A DNA stretch of 12,434 bases from an uncultured Collinsella sp. (GTDB lineage Bacteria > Actinomycetota > Coriobacteriia > Coriobacteriales > Coriobacteriaceae). Numbering within the stretch: the stretch's first letter is position 1; each line of letters begins with the position of its first letter. The DNA lies in contig CAJLUE010000050.1 in the NCBI GenBank assembly GCA_905209765.1, forward strand, positions 1 to 12,434. The letters are read 5' to 3'. The notes beneath the pieces are model-generated. The model saw only the letters and a list, made by a program, of their open reading frames with translations. It was not told the origin of the DNA and did no database searches. Position numbers and translations under genes: made by a program. Shown here piece after piece: positions 1 through 12,100 of the stretch.

Positions 1-36
1 TGACCAGATTCGGAACATGTCGTCATCCGAACCCAT
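1..36 (-). CDS. Possible 5' end of a downstream gene, cut by the window edge
   Basis: A frame opens on the minus strand with ATG at 36 and a second in-frame ATG at 18 and stays open to the window edge (MGSDDDMFRIWS). No strong ribosome-binding site is visible; GGATGA before the ATG at 18 is weak. Only twelve codons are present, so the product cannot be identified. The second start, MFRIWS, looks a little like the beginning of small conserved hypothetical proteins of Gram-positives, which is only an impression. Confidence 0.22.
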   Translation of the reverse strand, partial: MGSDDDMFRIWS

Positions 37-87
37 CGAACGCGCTAGGCGCTCGGTATATCTTACCTGCTCCCGCCCGCCACGGCA

Positions 88-122
88 AGTGGGGCGAACC
101 CATCGGATGGATTCGCCCCACT
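88..122 (-). terminator. Hairpin terminator downstream of the giant gene
   Basis: An 11-bp perfect G+C-rich stem (agtggggcgaa at 88-98 with ttcgccccact at 112-122) encloses one mismatch, four more pairs (ccat/atgg) and a 3-base loop. It begins about 12 bases past the TAG stop at 134. Neither strand has a T tract after the stem, so it would be a non-canonical (I-shaped) or processing/stabilising hairpin. The rest of 1-133 holds no other clear element except the possible gene start at 1-36. Confidence 0.65.
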
Positions 123-133
123 CGTGCACATCG

Positions 134-3100
134 CTAGCGGCGCCTACGGTACAGGACCGCGCCGCCCGCTGCGGCCAGCGCGCCGATGCCGGCCATGGCC
201 GCGAGCGCCTCGACCGGCAGGCTGCGGTCGCCGGTGTCGGGCATGCCGCCCTTGGAGCCGTCGCCGCTAGAGCCGCTGCCGGAGCCGTTATCTGAGCCGC
301 CGCCCGAGCCACCGCCCGGCGTACCGGGGTTCTCGGGGGTGCCGGGGGTCCCGGGCTCCTCGGCGTAGCTGTTGGTAAAGACTGGCGGCACGTTGGCGTC
401 GCCCTCGTAGGAGACCTTCGCCGACAGGTAGCCCGTCTTGGTGCCGTCGGCCGCCTCGTCGCTCACCGTGACGACGATCTTGTGCACCGCCTTGTCGTAG
501 GTCACGTGCGCCTGGCCGTCGTCGACCTCGCTCACCGTGAAGGTGTAGGTGCCGGCCTGCTTGAACGTCAGCGCATCGAACGTGACGCTGCCGTCCGCGG
601 CGTTCTTGGCGGTCGACATGACCTTGCCGTCCCGGCTCTTGAGCTCAAAGCTGAACTGGCCCGCCTTGAGCTCGGCGCCCTTGAGCACCTTGGCGGCGCC
701 CAGCTTGAGGGTGACGGGTGCGGCCTTGTAGCCGTTGGTGAAGGTCACCGAGGTGTCGTTCGCGGCATTGCCCTCGGCATCCATGAGCTCGTGCTTGACG
801 GCGAGCGTGCCGTTACCGGCATCGGTGACCGTCGTGCGCACGCGGTACGTCGTCTTGTCGTACGTCACGCCGCCCGCCGTGCCGGCGACCTCGCGCAGCT
901 CGTAGCTGTGCGTGCCAGGCGCGGTGTAGGTGACGGGGCTGAGCGCGACCGTGCCGTCGGCGGCGTTCTTGCCCGTCGCCGCAACGCTCTCGCTGCCGTC
1001 GGCGGCAATCTCGACCAGTTGGAACTCGAACTCGCCCTCGGCCAGGTCACGGCCCTTAAGCTTCTTGCTCACCTTGATCTGGTCGGTGACGGAGCTCGGC
1101 GTCGGGTTCACGACGTAGGTGTTGGTGAACTCGAACGCGCCCTTGCCCTCGGGCGTGCCTTCTGCGGGCAGGACCTCCGCGGCGAGCGTGCCCGCGTTGG
1201 TGTTCTCGACCACCTTGACCGTGAAGGTCCTGATCGCCGTCGCGTCATTGACCACGCCGTCGACCGAGCCGGACTCGCTCACCCGATAGGCGAACGTCTT
1301 GGTGCGCAGGCCGTCGCCGTCGATCTCGGCGTCGTCGAGGTCGCTCGGCTGCTTAAACGTGATGTGGCCCAGCTCGACGTTGCCGGCGGCGTCGTTGGTC
1401 GCCTCGGTCACTGTCTTGCCCGAAGCGTCAACCGGTGCGGGCGCGCCGTCCAGCGGCTCAATCTTAAAGGTGTACTTGCCCGCGATGTCGGCCTGCGCCA
1501 GGCCGAGTCCGGCCTGGCTAAGCGCCAGCGTCTTGGTGCCCGCGAGGTCGACCGTCGCCTCGTCGGCGCTATAGCCGTTCACGAACGACAGCGTGCCGTC
1601 GGAGCCCTCGGGATAGACCACGGCAGTGTCCAGCCCGCCCTTGCCGTTATCGGTCACCTTGACCGTGATGTCGAAGCTCGAGGCGGTCGCCGTCACGCCC
1701 GCGGGCAGTCGGTCCGTGCCGTCCTCGGATACGGTATAGGGAATGACCCATGAGCCGTCGGCGGCCCTGGTGGCGGTGCCGCCCGCCACCATCCGCTCGA
1801 GAGCGTCGGTGGTGTAGGCAATGGGCGAGAACGCAAGTCCCGCGGCCTCGCCGTCGCCGGAAGCCTGGTTGGACGCGGTCGCGACCACGTCGCCCTGGGC
1901 ATTGCGGACGGAGAACGAGAACTCGCCCGCCGCCGCGGCGCGGCCCGTCAGCGTCTTGGTGGCGTTAATTGCCACGTTGCCCTCGCCGCCGAGCGTTCCG
2001 GTGGCCTCGTAGGAGTTCTCGAACGCGACCGTCACGGGCGCGGGCGCCGCCGTGGCGTCATCTGCTGTGGAGACCTCGCCGCGGGCGACCTCGACACCGT
2101 CCTTGGCAACTGTGGTCGTAACCGTGAGCTTGCCCGTCGCGGCGTCGTAGCCGGGCGCGATGGTCACCGTGCGCGGCGCGGTGTCGTTGGTGTAGGCCTC
2201 GCCGCCGAGCTTGGTCTCGGTGACGGTGAAGCTGTAGGTCTTGCCCGCGTCGGCGTCGGTGAACTTCACGTCGCTGCCCGCAGCACCGCCGATGAGGTCG
2301 ACCAGGTCGGCCTTCCCATCGTCAGCCGCGGCCACGGCGTAGGCGTCCTTGCCGGTCTTGAGGCCGAGCTTGGCGGCCGTCTCGGCGTCGGCGGTCACGG
2401 TGAAGGCGAACTGCCCCGCCTCCATGGCGCGGCCGGAGAGCGTCTTGGACAGGCGCACGCCCGCGCGGGCCGAGTAGTCGAGCTCGGTCGTGTAGGTGTT
2501 GACGAAGTCGCCGCCGCTCACCTCCGCGATCGCGGGCGTCGTGGCCGTGAGGTTGCCGGAGCCGTCGTCGATCACGGTCACCGTCATCATAGCGACGTGG
2601 CCGTCGTAGGCCACACCGGCGATGGCAGAGCCGTCATCGGGCCTGACCTCGCGCACCGTGTAAGTGAAGGTCTTGGCGCGCACGCGCTTGCCACCAACCT
2701 CGGCGAACTCCGCATCCTTGATGTCATCGAGCATGTAGCGGATGGAGCCGAAGTCGAAGGCGACCCTATCGCCCGCCTTGGTGCCGGCGGCCGTCACGCT
2801 GACGGTCTTGGAGCCGTCGGCGGAGCCCTCGGGCATGGGAGCGCCGTCCTCGCCCGTGAGCGCGAACTGGAAGCTATCGCCCTCCGCCCAGTCGCGGCCC
2901 TCGAGCGTCTTGGTGAAGAGCCCCGCGGTGGAGACGTCTCTGCCCTCGGTGACCGTTCCGTACGTGTTGGTGAACGCGACGGTCGCGCCGTCCTCGGTCA
3001 CGGCGCCTTCGGCCTTGGAGCCGTCAGCCCCGTTGACCGTGGTCGTGTAGCCCTCGGCGGCGTCCTCGGTCACGGTGTAGTGCGCGCCCACGGGCAGGCC

Positions 3101-6100
3101 GGCGATGGTCTTCTCCCCGCCGTCCTTAAGCGTGAAGGTCGCCTTGCCGTCCGTGAACGTCACGGCGTGCTCGCCCTTGCCGAAGGTGCCGGAGACGGGC
3201 TCGCCGTCCCCGTCGGCCAGCGCGACCGCAAAGCCGAACTCGCGCTGGCTGTCGCCGCCGACGACCGTCTTCTTGACGGTGAGGCTGCCGGTCTTGGCGG
3301 TGTTGGTAAAGACCGCCGCCTCGACCGTGCGCTCAGCAGCGTCGCCCGCATCGTCAGTCAGCTGTGCAATCTTGGTCTTGGCAGACAGCTTGCCGGCTCC
3401 GTTGTCGGTCACCGTGACGGTGGCACGATAGGTGGCCTTCGAGAACGTGAGTGCCGCCTCGTCACCCGACTGCTCGGTAATCATATAGGTATAGGTACCG
3501 GGCTTGGTGTACTCGATAGCACCGAAGTTGCCGACCTGGGCATCCTTGTGCAACTCAATCGTCGACACGCCCTCCTTGGCGCCCTTGGGCATGGGTGCCT
3601 CACCCTGGGCAGTCAGCGTCATGGTAAAGGCATCCGTCTTAGTCCAGTTGCGTCCGGAGATCTTCTTTTGCACCTTAAAGGCGTTTTCCACCTTCGTGGA
3701 CTCCACGCTGTAGACGTTGGTGAAGCCCACCTGCGTCGCCTGTCCGATGGTACCCTTCTGGGGATTCGCCTTATCGACAACCGCAAAGCCGTCTTCGCTC
3801 GTCATGAGTTCGCCCTTGGAGTTGAGCTCCTGCACCTCGTAGTGAGCACCCGCAGGCAAGGTAACCGTCACGGAGCCGCCAGCCTTAAGCGCGATGGCGC
3901 CGCCGCTCTTGATCTGCCCGCTTACATAAGTGCCATTGGTGCCGCCGGGGCGACCGGCGTACGCAAAGGTGCCGGCCAGAGGCGTTGTGCCATCGGCCTG
4001 GTAGAGCAGCACCTTAAAGGTAAATTCCTTGTTGGGCGCGGTGATGCCTTCGGCGGCCGTGACCGTCTTGCTCAACGTCAGGCGCCCGTCTGAAACTTGA
4101 TCGGTAGTGGTGCCGGTCTTGACGGCAGGGTTGTTGCCGACCGTCACCGACGCCTGGTTGGAGATGTCGCCCGAAGCGCCACCGCTCTTAAACGCGTCCT
4201 CGGTCACGCGAACCTTAAACTGAACCGTTCCCTCCTTGCCGGTGGGAACGTCCGCCAGCGTCCAGGTGAGGTTGCCGTCATTGTCCTTGGAGCCGGCATC
4301 CTTATGCTCGCCGGCGAACTCCACGAACTCGGTTCCCGCGGGAACGGCATCGGTGATCGTCACCGTGGCAGACGCGCCCTCGGTGTTCTTGTAGCCGATG
4401 GTGTAGGTGAGTTCGTCGCCCAGCGCCACACCCGACCCCGTCGAATCCTGGGCATCGCTCTCGGACTTCTTGGGCACGTAGTTGGTCGTGGTGCCGGTAT
4501 AGCTCTTGTTGCCGATCGTAACGGTGGCAGTGTTATTGATGGTGTCGACAGCGCTTTGGGCGTCCTTCACAGCGTCCTCGGTAATCTTGACGCGCACGCG
4601 CACCGAACCGTGGCTGCCCGCGGGTTGCTTACCCAGGTTCCAAGTAAGCGACTGGCCGCTCGCGGCGCCCTTATCGGCATACTCGCCCTCAAAGGCCTCG
4701 AACACGACGCCCGTGGGAAGCTCGTCGTTCACGGTCACGAAGGCATCGGCTTCGGTATTGGCCCAGTTGATGGTGTAGACGTAGGAGTCGCCCACGGAGA
4801 GCAACTGCCCGTCGATGTCCACATCGGGCTTCGCGACCGTGCCGATCGTCTTGACCTTATCGCGTGTGTTGTGGAAGACGATCTTGCCCTTCTCGGTACC
4901 GTCGCGATAGGTCACCTTGGACGTAAGCTTGCCGTTGTTGTTATCGGTCACCTCGAGCAGCACGCGGCACGTCGCGGACGAGTCCACGGGACGCACACCC
5001 TCGGGCAGGTTGGCCAAGCGCTCCTTTGCCACCAGGTTAAAGCTGTAGGTAGTGGTGTGGTCGGCATTGTGGCGCTTGGTGGCAATGCCATCGTTGACGG
5101 CACCGGCAAGGTCAATCGTCTGCTCTTGAGTTCCACTGGTAGCATTGCCAAGCTTAAAGTGAACCTTACCAAAGTCGACCGTAGCGGTGCCGTTCTCACC
5201 CGTCTTGGTCTTACCCTCATCCATCTTTTCGAGCGAGCTGTCGGCCCTCTCCGCATACAGGTCAAACGTATACTGGCCAGACTCGATCTTGTCGCCGGAG
5301 TCCATTACCTTCTCGGCAGCAAGACCGTCGAATGTTCCGGTCGCGACATAGCTGTTGGTGAAGAACACCTGGGCCTTGGCGGTACCGTCCTTGGAGCTAT
5401 AAGTCTTTGCATCATCGGTATCTTCGACATTGTTGGCGTCAAAATGCTTGACGGTAGTCTCGGTATAGAGCGAGCCGTTGCCGCGATTCTTAACCGCAAT
5501 CTCTACCGTCCAATAGGTGGAGTCGTATTGATAGCCGGGCTTGCCGCCGCCATTCTCGACAACCTTGTAGGTAAACGTCTTACCCGCATCTTTCGTCGCA
5601 AAGGTCAGACCGCCCAAAATACCGATATGGGACATGCCGTCGGTTTGCGGCTCATCGTTTCTCACGGTGAGCTTGCCCTCATCTGCGCGCAGCAGCTTGT
5701 TGAGTTTATCGGTTGAGGCGGGGTCTTCGCCCGTCACCGTAAAGCCAAACATGCCGGCATGCAGATCGTGGCCGCTGAGCGTCTTGACGAGCTCTAGACC
5801 GCCCTGGAGCTCGTAGCTCGTTGAAGTTTGGTAACTATTGGTGAAGATGAGGCCTTCCGAGCCGGTCGTGCCATCGCCACGGGCCACAAGCTTGCCGCCC
5901 TCATCGGTTACGGTAATGATCAGGACATAAGTGTGCGTGTCATACTTCCACTCGCCGAGATCATTCGGAACCTGTTCGTTAATAGCGAACTTATACGTGC
6001 CCGGCTTGTTAAAGGTGAGCTTCGAAAAGTCAATCTTTTCGTGCTCCCCGTCCTTGAGGGCCGCCGTCGTTTGCTTCTCCTCAGCGTAGCCGTTGTCCAC

Positions 6101-9100
6101 GCTCATCGAAGAGCCGGTGATGAGCTTGCCATCGATGGCAGTCTTGGTAGCATCGTCAGCCGCAGTCATAGCAAAGGTGAACTTGCCCGGAGCATCGGCA
6201 CCGGCAACCACCTTCGTCACGGACGGGGTGTAGGTTGCCGCCTCGGTGACCGTATAGGTGTTCTTGAATTTGACCGTCGCGACACCGGTGGACGTTGCAC
6301 CAGACGGATAGATCCACTGGCCCTCGAGCTCGTCCTTGCCATCGACCTGCTTGCTTACCGCTGTCGTGACTCTAAGCGTACCGTCGCCGTTATCCGCCAC
6401 GACAGCCTTAACCGTATGGACCGTCTTGTCGTACGTATAGTCCGTCGCCTTGTCGTCAATCTCACTCACCGTATAGGTGAACGTCTTGCCGGCATCATCC
6501 TGAGTGAAGGTCAACCCGCCCGCAGGTATCAAACTAACGGTCTTGGGGGCGTCGGCCTCGACATTTGCGGTCTCAAAGACCTTGCCGTCCGTGGAAATGC
6601 CAACCTTGCTGGCAGATATCTCGTCGACAGGCTTGACGATATAACGGAACGTGCTCTTAGGCGAGCCAAAAATGGTCGCGTCCTTGGGATACGTCAACGT
6701 CTTCTCGATCTGCAGACCGCCAGCAGCGCCATAGTCGAGGCTTGCCGTGTAACGGTTCACAAACGAGACAGTAGGCGTCGTGACGCCAACCTCACTTACA
6801 TCGTACTGCTGCACGTAGGTAGTCGAATCTTGCTTGAGCTGGACGATCTTTTCGTCCGTCAGCGCGCTCGCGTCGGCGCCGTCGCCCAGCAGCTCCGTCA
6901 CACCCGCGCCCTTGAGCACGGTCGTCACGGTGTAGAGCTTGGCAGGGTCGTTTTTGCGCGCAAGAACCTTGACGAGCACGATGGCGTCGCCCGTGTAGCC
7001 GGTGTCATAGGTGTAGCCGGCAGCCGCAGGCTGGTTCTCGTGGATGCGATAGGCAAACGTACGCCCCAGATCCTGTTCCGTGAGCTCACGGGCAAAGAGC
7101 TTCTCCGCCCCACTCGCGCTCACCACGGTGCCGGGCACGCCGGCCCCCGCAGCCGTATTAGACAGGCTGGCCTCGGAGCCATCGACCGATGTCTGAACGC
7201 CGTTGTGCCAAAGGCCTGTCGCGGTAAAGGTAAACTGTCCCGCGGCAGAGGCGCGACCCTCGAGGGTCTTGCTGACCGTCACGCCACCAAAGGTGCCCGA
7301 TGCATGGTACGCGTTGGTAAAGGCAGCCTTGTCAGTTACGGCCTTGTCCGCATCGGAGGCACTGGTGTTGGCGTAGGTCACGCTCGACACGCGCAGCTTG
7401 CCCGTGTGGTTGCCCGACTCATCCAGATCGGTCACCACGACGGTCGCGCGTGCAGTGTGCTTGTCCATGGACATGCCCGCCTGGCCATCCCGCGCAGCAT
7501 CCTCGGTGATGTTGAAGCTAAAGGTACCCGCGCGGTTGAACGTCACGGTCGGGGCGGCTTCGGCGCCAAAGGCGAACGATGCCACGCGTCCCGACGCGGG
7601 CGCGCTGGCGACAGCTTGGTTAGTGCCGATAGCAACGGCCCCATCCGTCACTGCCTTTGCGGTGGTCTTACCCAGACCAGTTGCACTGGCATCGTCCGTA
7701 GCGGCGGCAAGGTTAAAGGTATAGCTCTCGTCCTGGTTCCAGTCACGACCGCTCACGGTCTTTTGGCCCTGCAGGGTCGCGCTCGTGGGATCCACACTAT
7801 ATATATTGGTAAAGGAAGGCGTAACGTTCGTGTCCAGCTGCTTTACCGAACCGTCTTCTGTAATCTTGTAGTACTCGATCGAAGTCTGGATGCCAGCACC
7901 CTTCTCGGCGTTGCGCACCACGGCGTAATAGACCGATCCATCGTAGGTCATGCTCGTAACGCTGCCGGGATTCTCGGCGAACTTGTAAACGTAGGCACGT
8001 CCCGCATCCGCCTTGGCGGTATAGGAGATCGCCGGCCACGTCACCGTACCGTCGGCGTTATTGCCCACGGTCGCGGTGTTGCCCTCGGTACCCTGAGGCA
8101 TGGGGGCCGCCATGTTCTTATCGACCGTATCGAGGCTGAATACCGCGCTGGCATCTGCATAGCCACCCACGCCCTCGAGCTTAAAGTCAAAGGTATTCTG
8201 GGCAAGCGGGAACGTCCCGGCGTTGTCGGTCAGGTTCTTTTGGGCATGGATGATGATGCTATGTTCGTGCGTATCGTAGCGGTTGGTGAAGGTTGCGCCC
8301 TTACCGGCAACATCCGTCTTGGTGTCGACACCCGCGTCGTCGCACTCCTGCACCATCTTCACGCTCTTAACGACCAGAGCACCGGCATGGTTATCCTCCA
8401 CCACGACCGTCGCGGTATAGACAGCAGCGGAGTAGCTTATGCCGTCTGCCCTGGCGTCGGATCCGGGGATAACCTCCGAGATGGTATAGGTGTAGGTACC
8501 CGGCTTCCTATAGGTAATATCGTCAAACGTCGCCGTCCGGGTTTTCTCGGTGAGCTCAACCGTAGCCACCTTGCTCTTGGCAACGCCGGGCATGGGAACG
8601 CCGTCGTCGGCTGTAAGCTGCACGGTAAAGGTATCGCCATCGGCCCAATTGCGGCCCTCGAGCACCTTCTTGGCGCTTAGGCCATTCTGGGCGTCAAGCG
8701 TTACGCGGTTGGCGCTGTAGTTGTTGATGAACTCAAGCGTGTTGCTCGCGGGAATCTTTCCGTCCACGAGCGCGGCGATCTTGCCCGTGATAGTGTTGCC
8801 GGTTCCTGATTGCTTCTCGCCGCCGACCATGCGTCTCACGAGGCTAAAGCCAGCCGGAAGCACCGACTCGTCGGCAGAGCCGGTCACAGTGTTAACGATG
8901 CTCGCCAGCACATTGCCACTGGACTCCTCGCCCTTAGTGGTGAGCTCGCTCACGCTATAGCTGTCGCCCTTCTTAAGGTCGTATACGCGAATGGTCTCGC
9001 CGGCCTTGATGGAATGGGTGCCGCCGTTCTTGAGCCTAAAGGAATTGCCCACAGCGTTGCCGCTCGCATCGAACACATGCGCCTCGTAGCCCTCCTGGGA

Positions 9101-12100
9101 CTCCGGCAGGGTGAACTTAAACGTAAAGGTCAGGTCGTTGCCTTTCGCATCCTTGGTGGGCGCAGTAAGACCAGCATCCGCCGTCACGGTCTTAGTCACT
9201 TGCAGGCGTGCCACGCGACGATCGGTATACTGCACGGCCGTTGCCGTGGTAAAGAGATGATTGAGCTGGAGTGTGCCCAGCTTAGTACGGGTCTTGGAGG
9301 CATCGTCTATATATGCTGAATCGTCTTCTTGATAAAGAGCCATGCGGTTTACGCCCGTATCGGCAAAGATCGTCGCCAGCCGACCGTCGCGATCGCCACC
9401 ATCCTCGACATAGCGCAGAATGGTCTTGGTGCCCTGCGCCGTTTTGTCATAGCGCATATGCATCAAGTTGCCCGCAAGAGAAGGCGTCACGCCTTGGGCT
9501 GTGCACGTCTGGCCCCATGTCAGGTTTCCGTTGGCGTCAACGGCCGCACTCTGCAGCTTGCCCTTGATGTGCGTAAGCGTATTGTCAATCGAGTCGGGGG
9601 AGCCAAACTGCGCCAGGGAGGCGATCAGCGAACCCGGGCCGCTCATGCTGAGCACGCCATCGTTCTCTTCGCCGGCGTCCACATATACGCCCGAGTCGTC
9701 CACGATTACCTTGGTGATGGTGTTGTTGATCTCATGGCCATCTGGACTTACAGACTCACGCAGGTAGTACGTACCCTTGATAAGGGGCGCATGCTTCGCC
9801 GAATCGAGCGGGAAGCATGCAGCACCCTTAATGTCATACGGATAGGTCATGCCGTTTGCCTGCACGGTGTCATACGGCTCGGCGCCCGATTTAATGGCAT
9901 ACGTGCTGGGGCTATCGCCGGTAACATCCTTGGCCTCGTACAGCTCAAACGTTGCGCCGTTCACGGGCTTGCCCAGGTCGTCAACCTTCTGCACAAACAG
10001 ACGGTTCTGAACGTTGGTGAGGTGGATCACCGTAGAGAACTGCCTGTTTATCGTTTGATATTTGACCATAGAGGTGTTGCCGATGGTTGCCCCCGCCAGA
10101 GACGATGCCGTGGTGTGATACACCGCCACGGTATATTCCGCCTTCGACTTGTCTTCATCTTGCAGCATGGCGGCGTACGTCTCGATATCGCCAGGCAGCG
10201 ACCTAACCGTTACCTCGTAGTCGCCCTTGGTGTTGACGCCAAAGACGCTCGTGTCCGCCGATTTGGCAGCCTCGACGGCGCCAGGGATGCCATGTGCGGA
10301 GCACAGCATGTAGCCATCGAGCGGATTGCCCGTGACTGCCGTCCATGCATTTTCGTCCGTGTCCGCCTTGCTTTTATCGGTGCGCTTGAGCACGACGGCA
10401 AAGGTCGTACCCGAGCTAATGGGTTTGTCCTTATTGTCTTTTGTTTCTTTGCTAAGGGAAATGGTCTCCTTGGCAGCCAGATAACCACCGTTGAGCCACA
10501 TGCGGCTACCCGTCCATTGCGTTACGCCATCGGCCATGGTGACCGTCGTTTGCGGCGCGACCACCACGCCGCCCGAGCCGCTCGCCGCAGCCTCTTTGTA
10601 CTGCAGATGCAGCTCACCTGACGTTGCGGTAGTCGATGAGGTCAGACTCGAGCGATATCCCGCGGGCAGGTCTGTCTCTTTGAGTACAAAGTAGTTATGT
10701 CCATCAGCATGCTGGTTATCAAATGAAAGGACGGAGCCGTCGTCCGACTTCAGAAGCACCAGCCGACCCTTATCGTCCGTCGTACCTTGAGCGATGGGAT
10801 CGCCCTGCGTCTTCCAGCTGGCATCCGACTGATACAGCGCAAACTTGGCGTCCTGGACTGCCTCGCCGTTCTGATCGACCTTCTCGACCTCGGACGACGG
10901 CAGCGTGGTGAGATTGAACTTGAGCGACATATTCGATGCGCCCGCGCCGCGCTCCAGATAGAAGAAGCTCAGCGTGTGCTTGGAGCTGTTGAGGAAGGTG
11001 TTGCCGGAGAATCTTCTGTTTGAAGTATCTGCGCCGGCAGCTTGGAACATCGCCTTAATGGTGGTGTCTTGAATTGTCTTTTCGGGATCATTTGCATTGT
11101 CAACATGACCGACATGTACGGCACCGGTGGCGAAATTGATCTCGAGCGTCGCCTTCTCGTGGATGCCACCAAGATCGCCCACGAGCACGCCGTCGATATA
11201 GACCCAGACGTCGTCGTCACCCGAGAACTCAAAGATCATGTCGTTGCCATCGGTGGTCTTGCCGTTCGTCGGCTGGACGAACTCCGTAGTCATGGACATG
11301 CCAAAGTGATGGTTGAGGCTCGTGCTTCCATCAATGATCTGCTTAGGGGAGAGGCTGTTGCCCTTCTCATCAAAAACCTTGTCAGCCGAGTCGAAGGGGA
11401 AGAACTGGCCCAGATTTGCATCTGATACGCCGCCCTTATATACACCAGCCTTATTGTAGACGTCAAAGGAGTTAGTCGTGTAGTTATACACAGCATAGTT
11501 GCCGCGAGAACCATACGAGTCGTAAACGTAATAGCCCTTCTGGAGCTGAAAGAGGCCTTTCACGTCGTTGTAGACAGCCTTACCCTTTTGCCTGCCGTTT
11601 GCTTGGCTTTCGTTATTAAAGAGATAGGCCAGCGACTCGTCGGTGTACGTACCACTCGTGTTATAGGAGGTGTAGGTGCCAGCTTTGATTGACGGATAGC
11701 CATTTACCAGCGTGTTCTTCACAAATGAAAGACGTCCAAAGCCGCCAACGCCGCTTCTTCCCGTCCATTTATTAATGCCTGATCCGGCGCCGCCATTGAA
11801 CTTGAGCTGGCGATCTTTGTTGATGCCGGTGTTGTTATTGCCATTATCGTTGTTTATGTTGACGGACTTATCGTTGTCGCCGTTCACGACCCAGTAGTCG
11901 AACAAATTGACCGTAGTGCCGGTGGGATTCACCGTCTGCACGGTGTGGTTGCTAAAGGGAACCGTTTGATCGGCCGACGCACTCGTCGCGCCAAACAAGA
12001 GCGCACACGCCGCCAGCGGGACGGCCAAAACCCTCAGGACACGCTTTACGGTATTGGTTTTCTTGCCAAAAGGCTTTAGCATTTCTCGAGCTCTCGCACA

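Noticed and set aside
41..51. GCGC-TAG-GCGC small inverted repeat
   Set aside because: Four base pairs around three bases in G+C-rich DNA is expected by chance.
482..1753. 423-codon + strand open frame, and similar long ones at 2597-4093, 4097-5716 and 9329-10621
   Set aside because: All lie antisense to a convincing protein with recognised domains, have no ribosome site or family resemblance, and fit the pattern of antisense shadows.
6683..6691. YPK in repeat 5 as a pilin motif (YPKN type) for sortase polymerisation
   Set aside because: The Trp and Val context of the motif is missing, the next residue is Asp, and it falls within the first strand of an isopeptide repeat next to its own Lys1804.
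5828..8680. 950-codon open frame on the + strand antisense to repeats 1-8
   Set aside because: It is a shadow of the repeat-coding strand: rich in Arg, Gly, Leu, Val and His, without domains or a signal, and caused by G+C-rich codon choice opposite.
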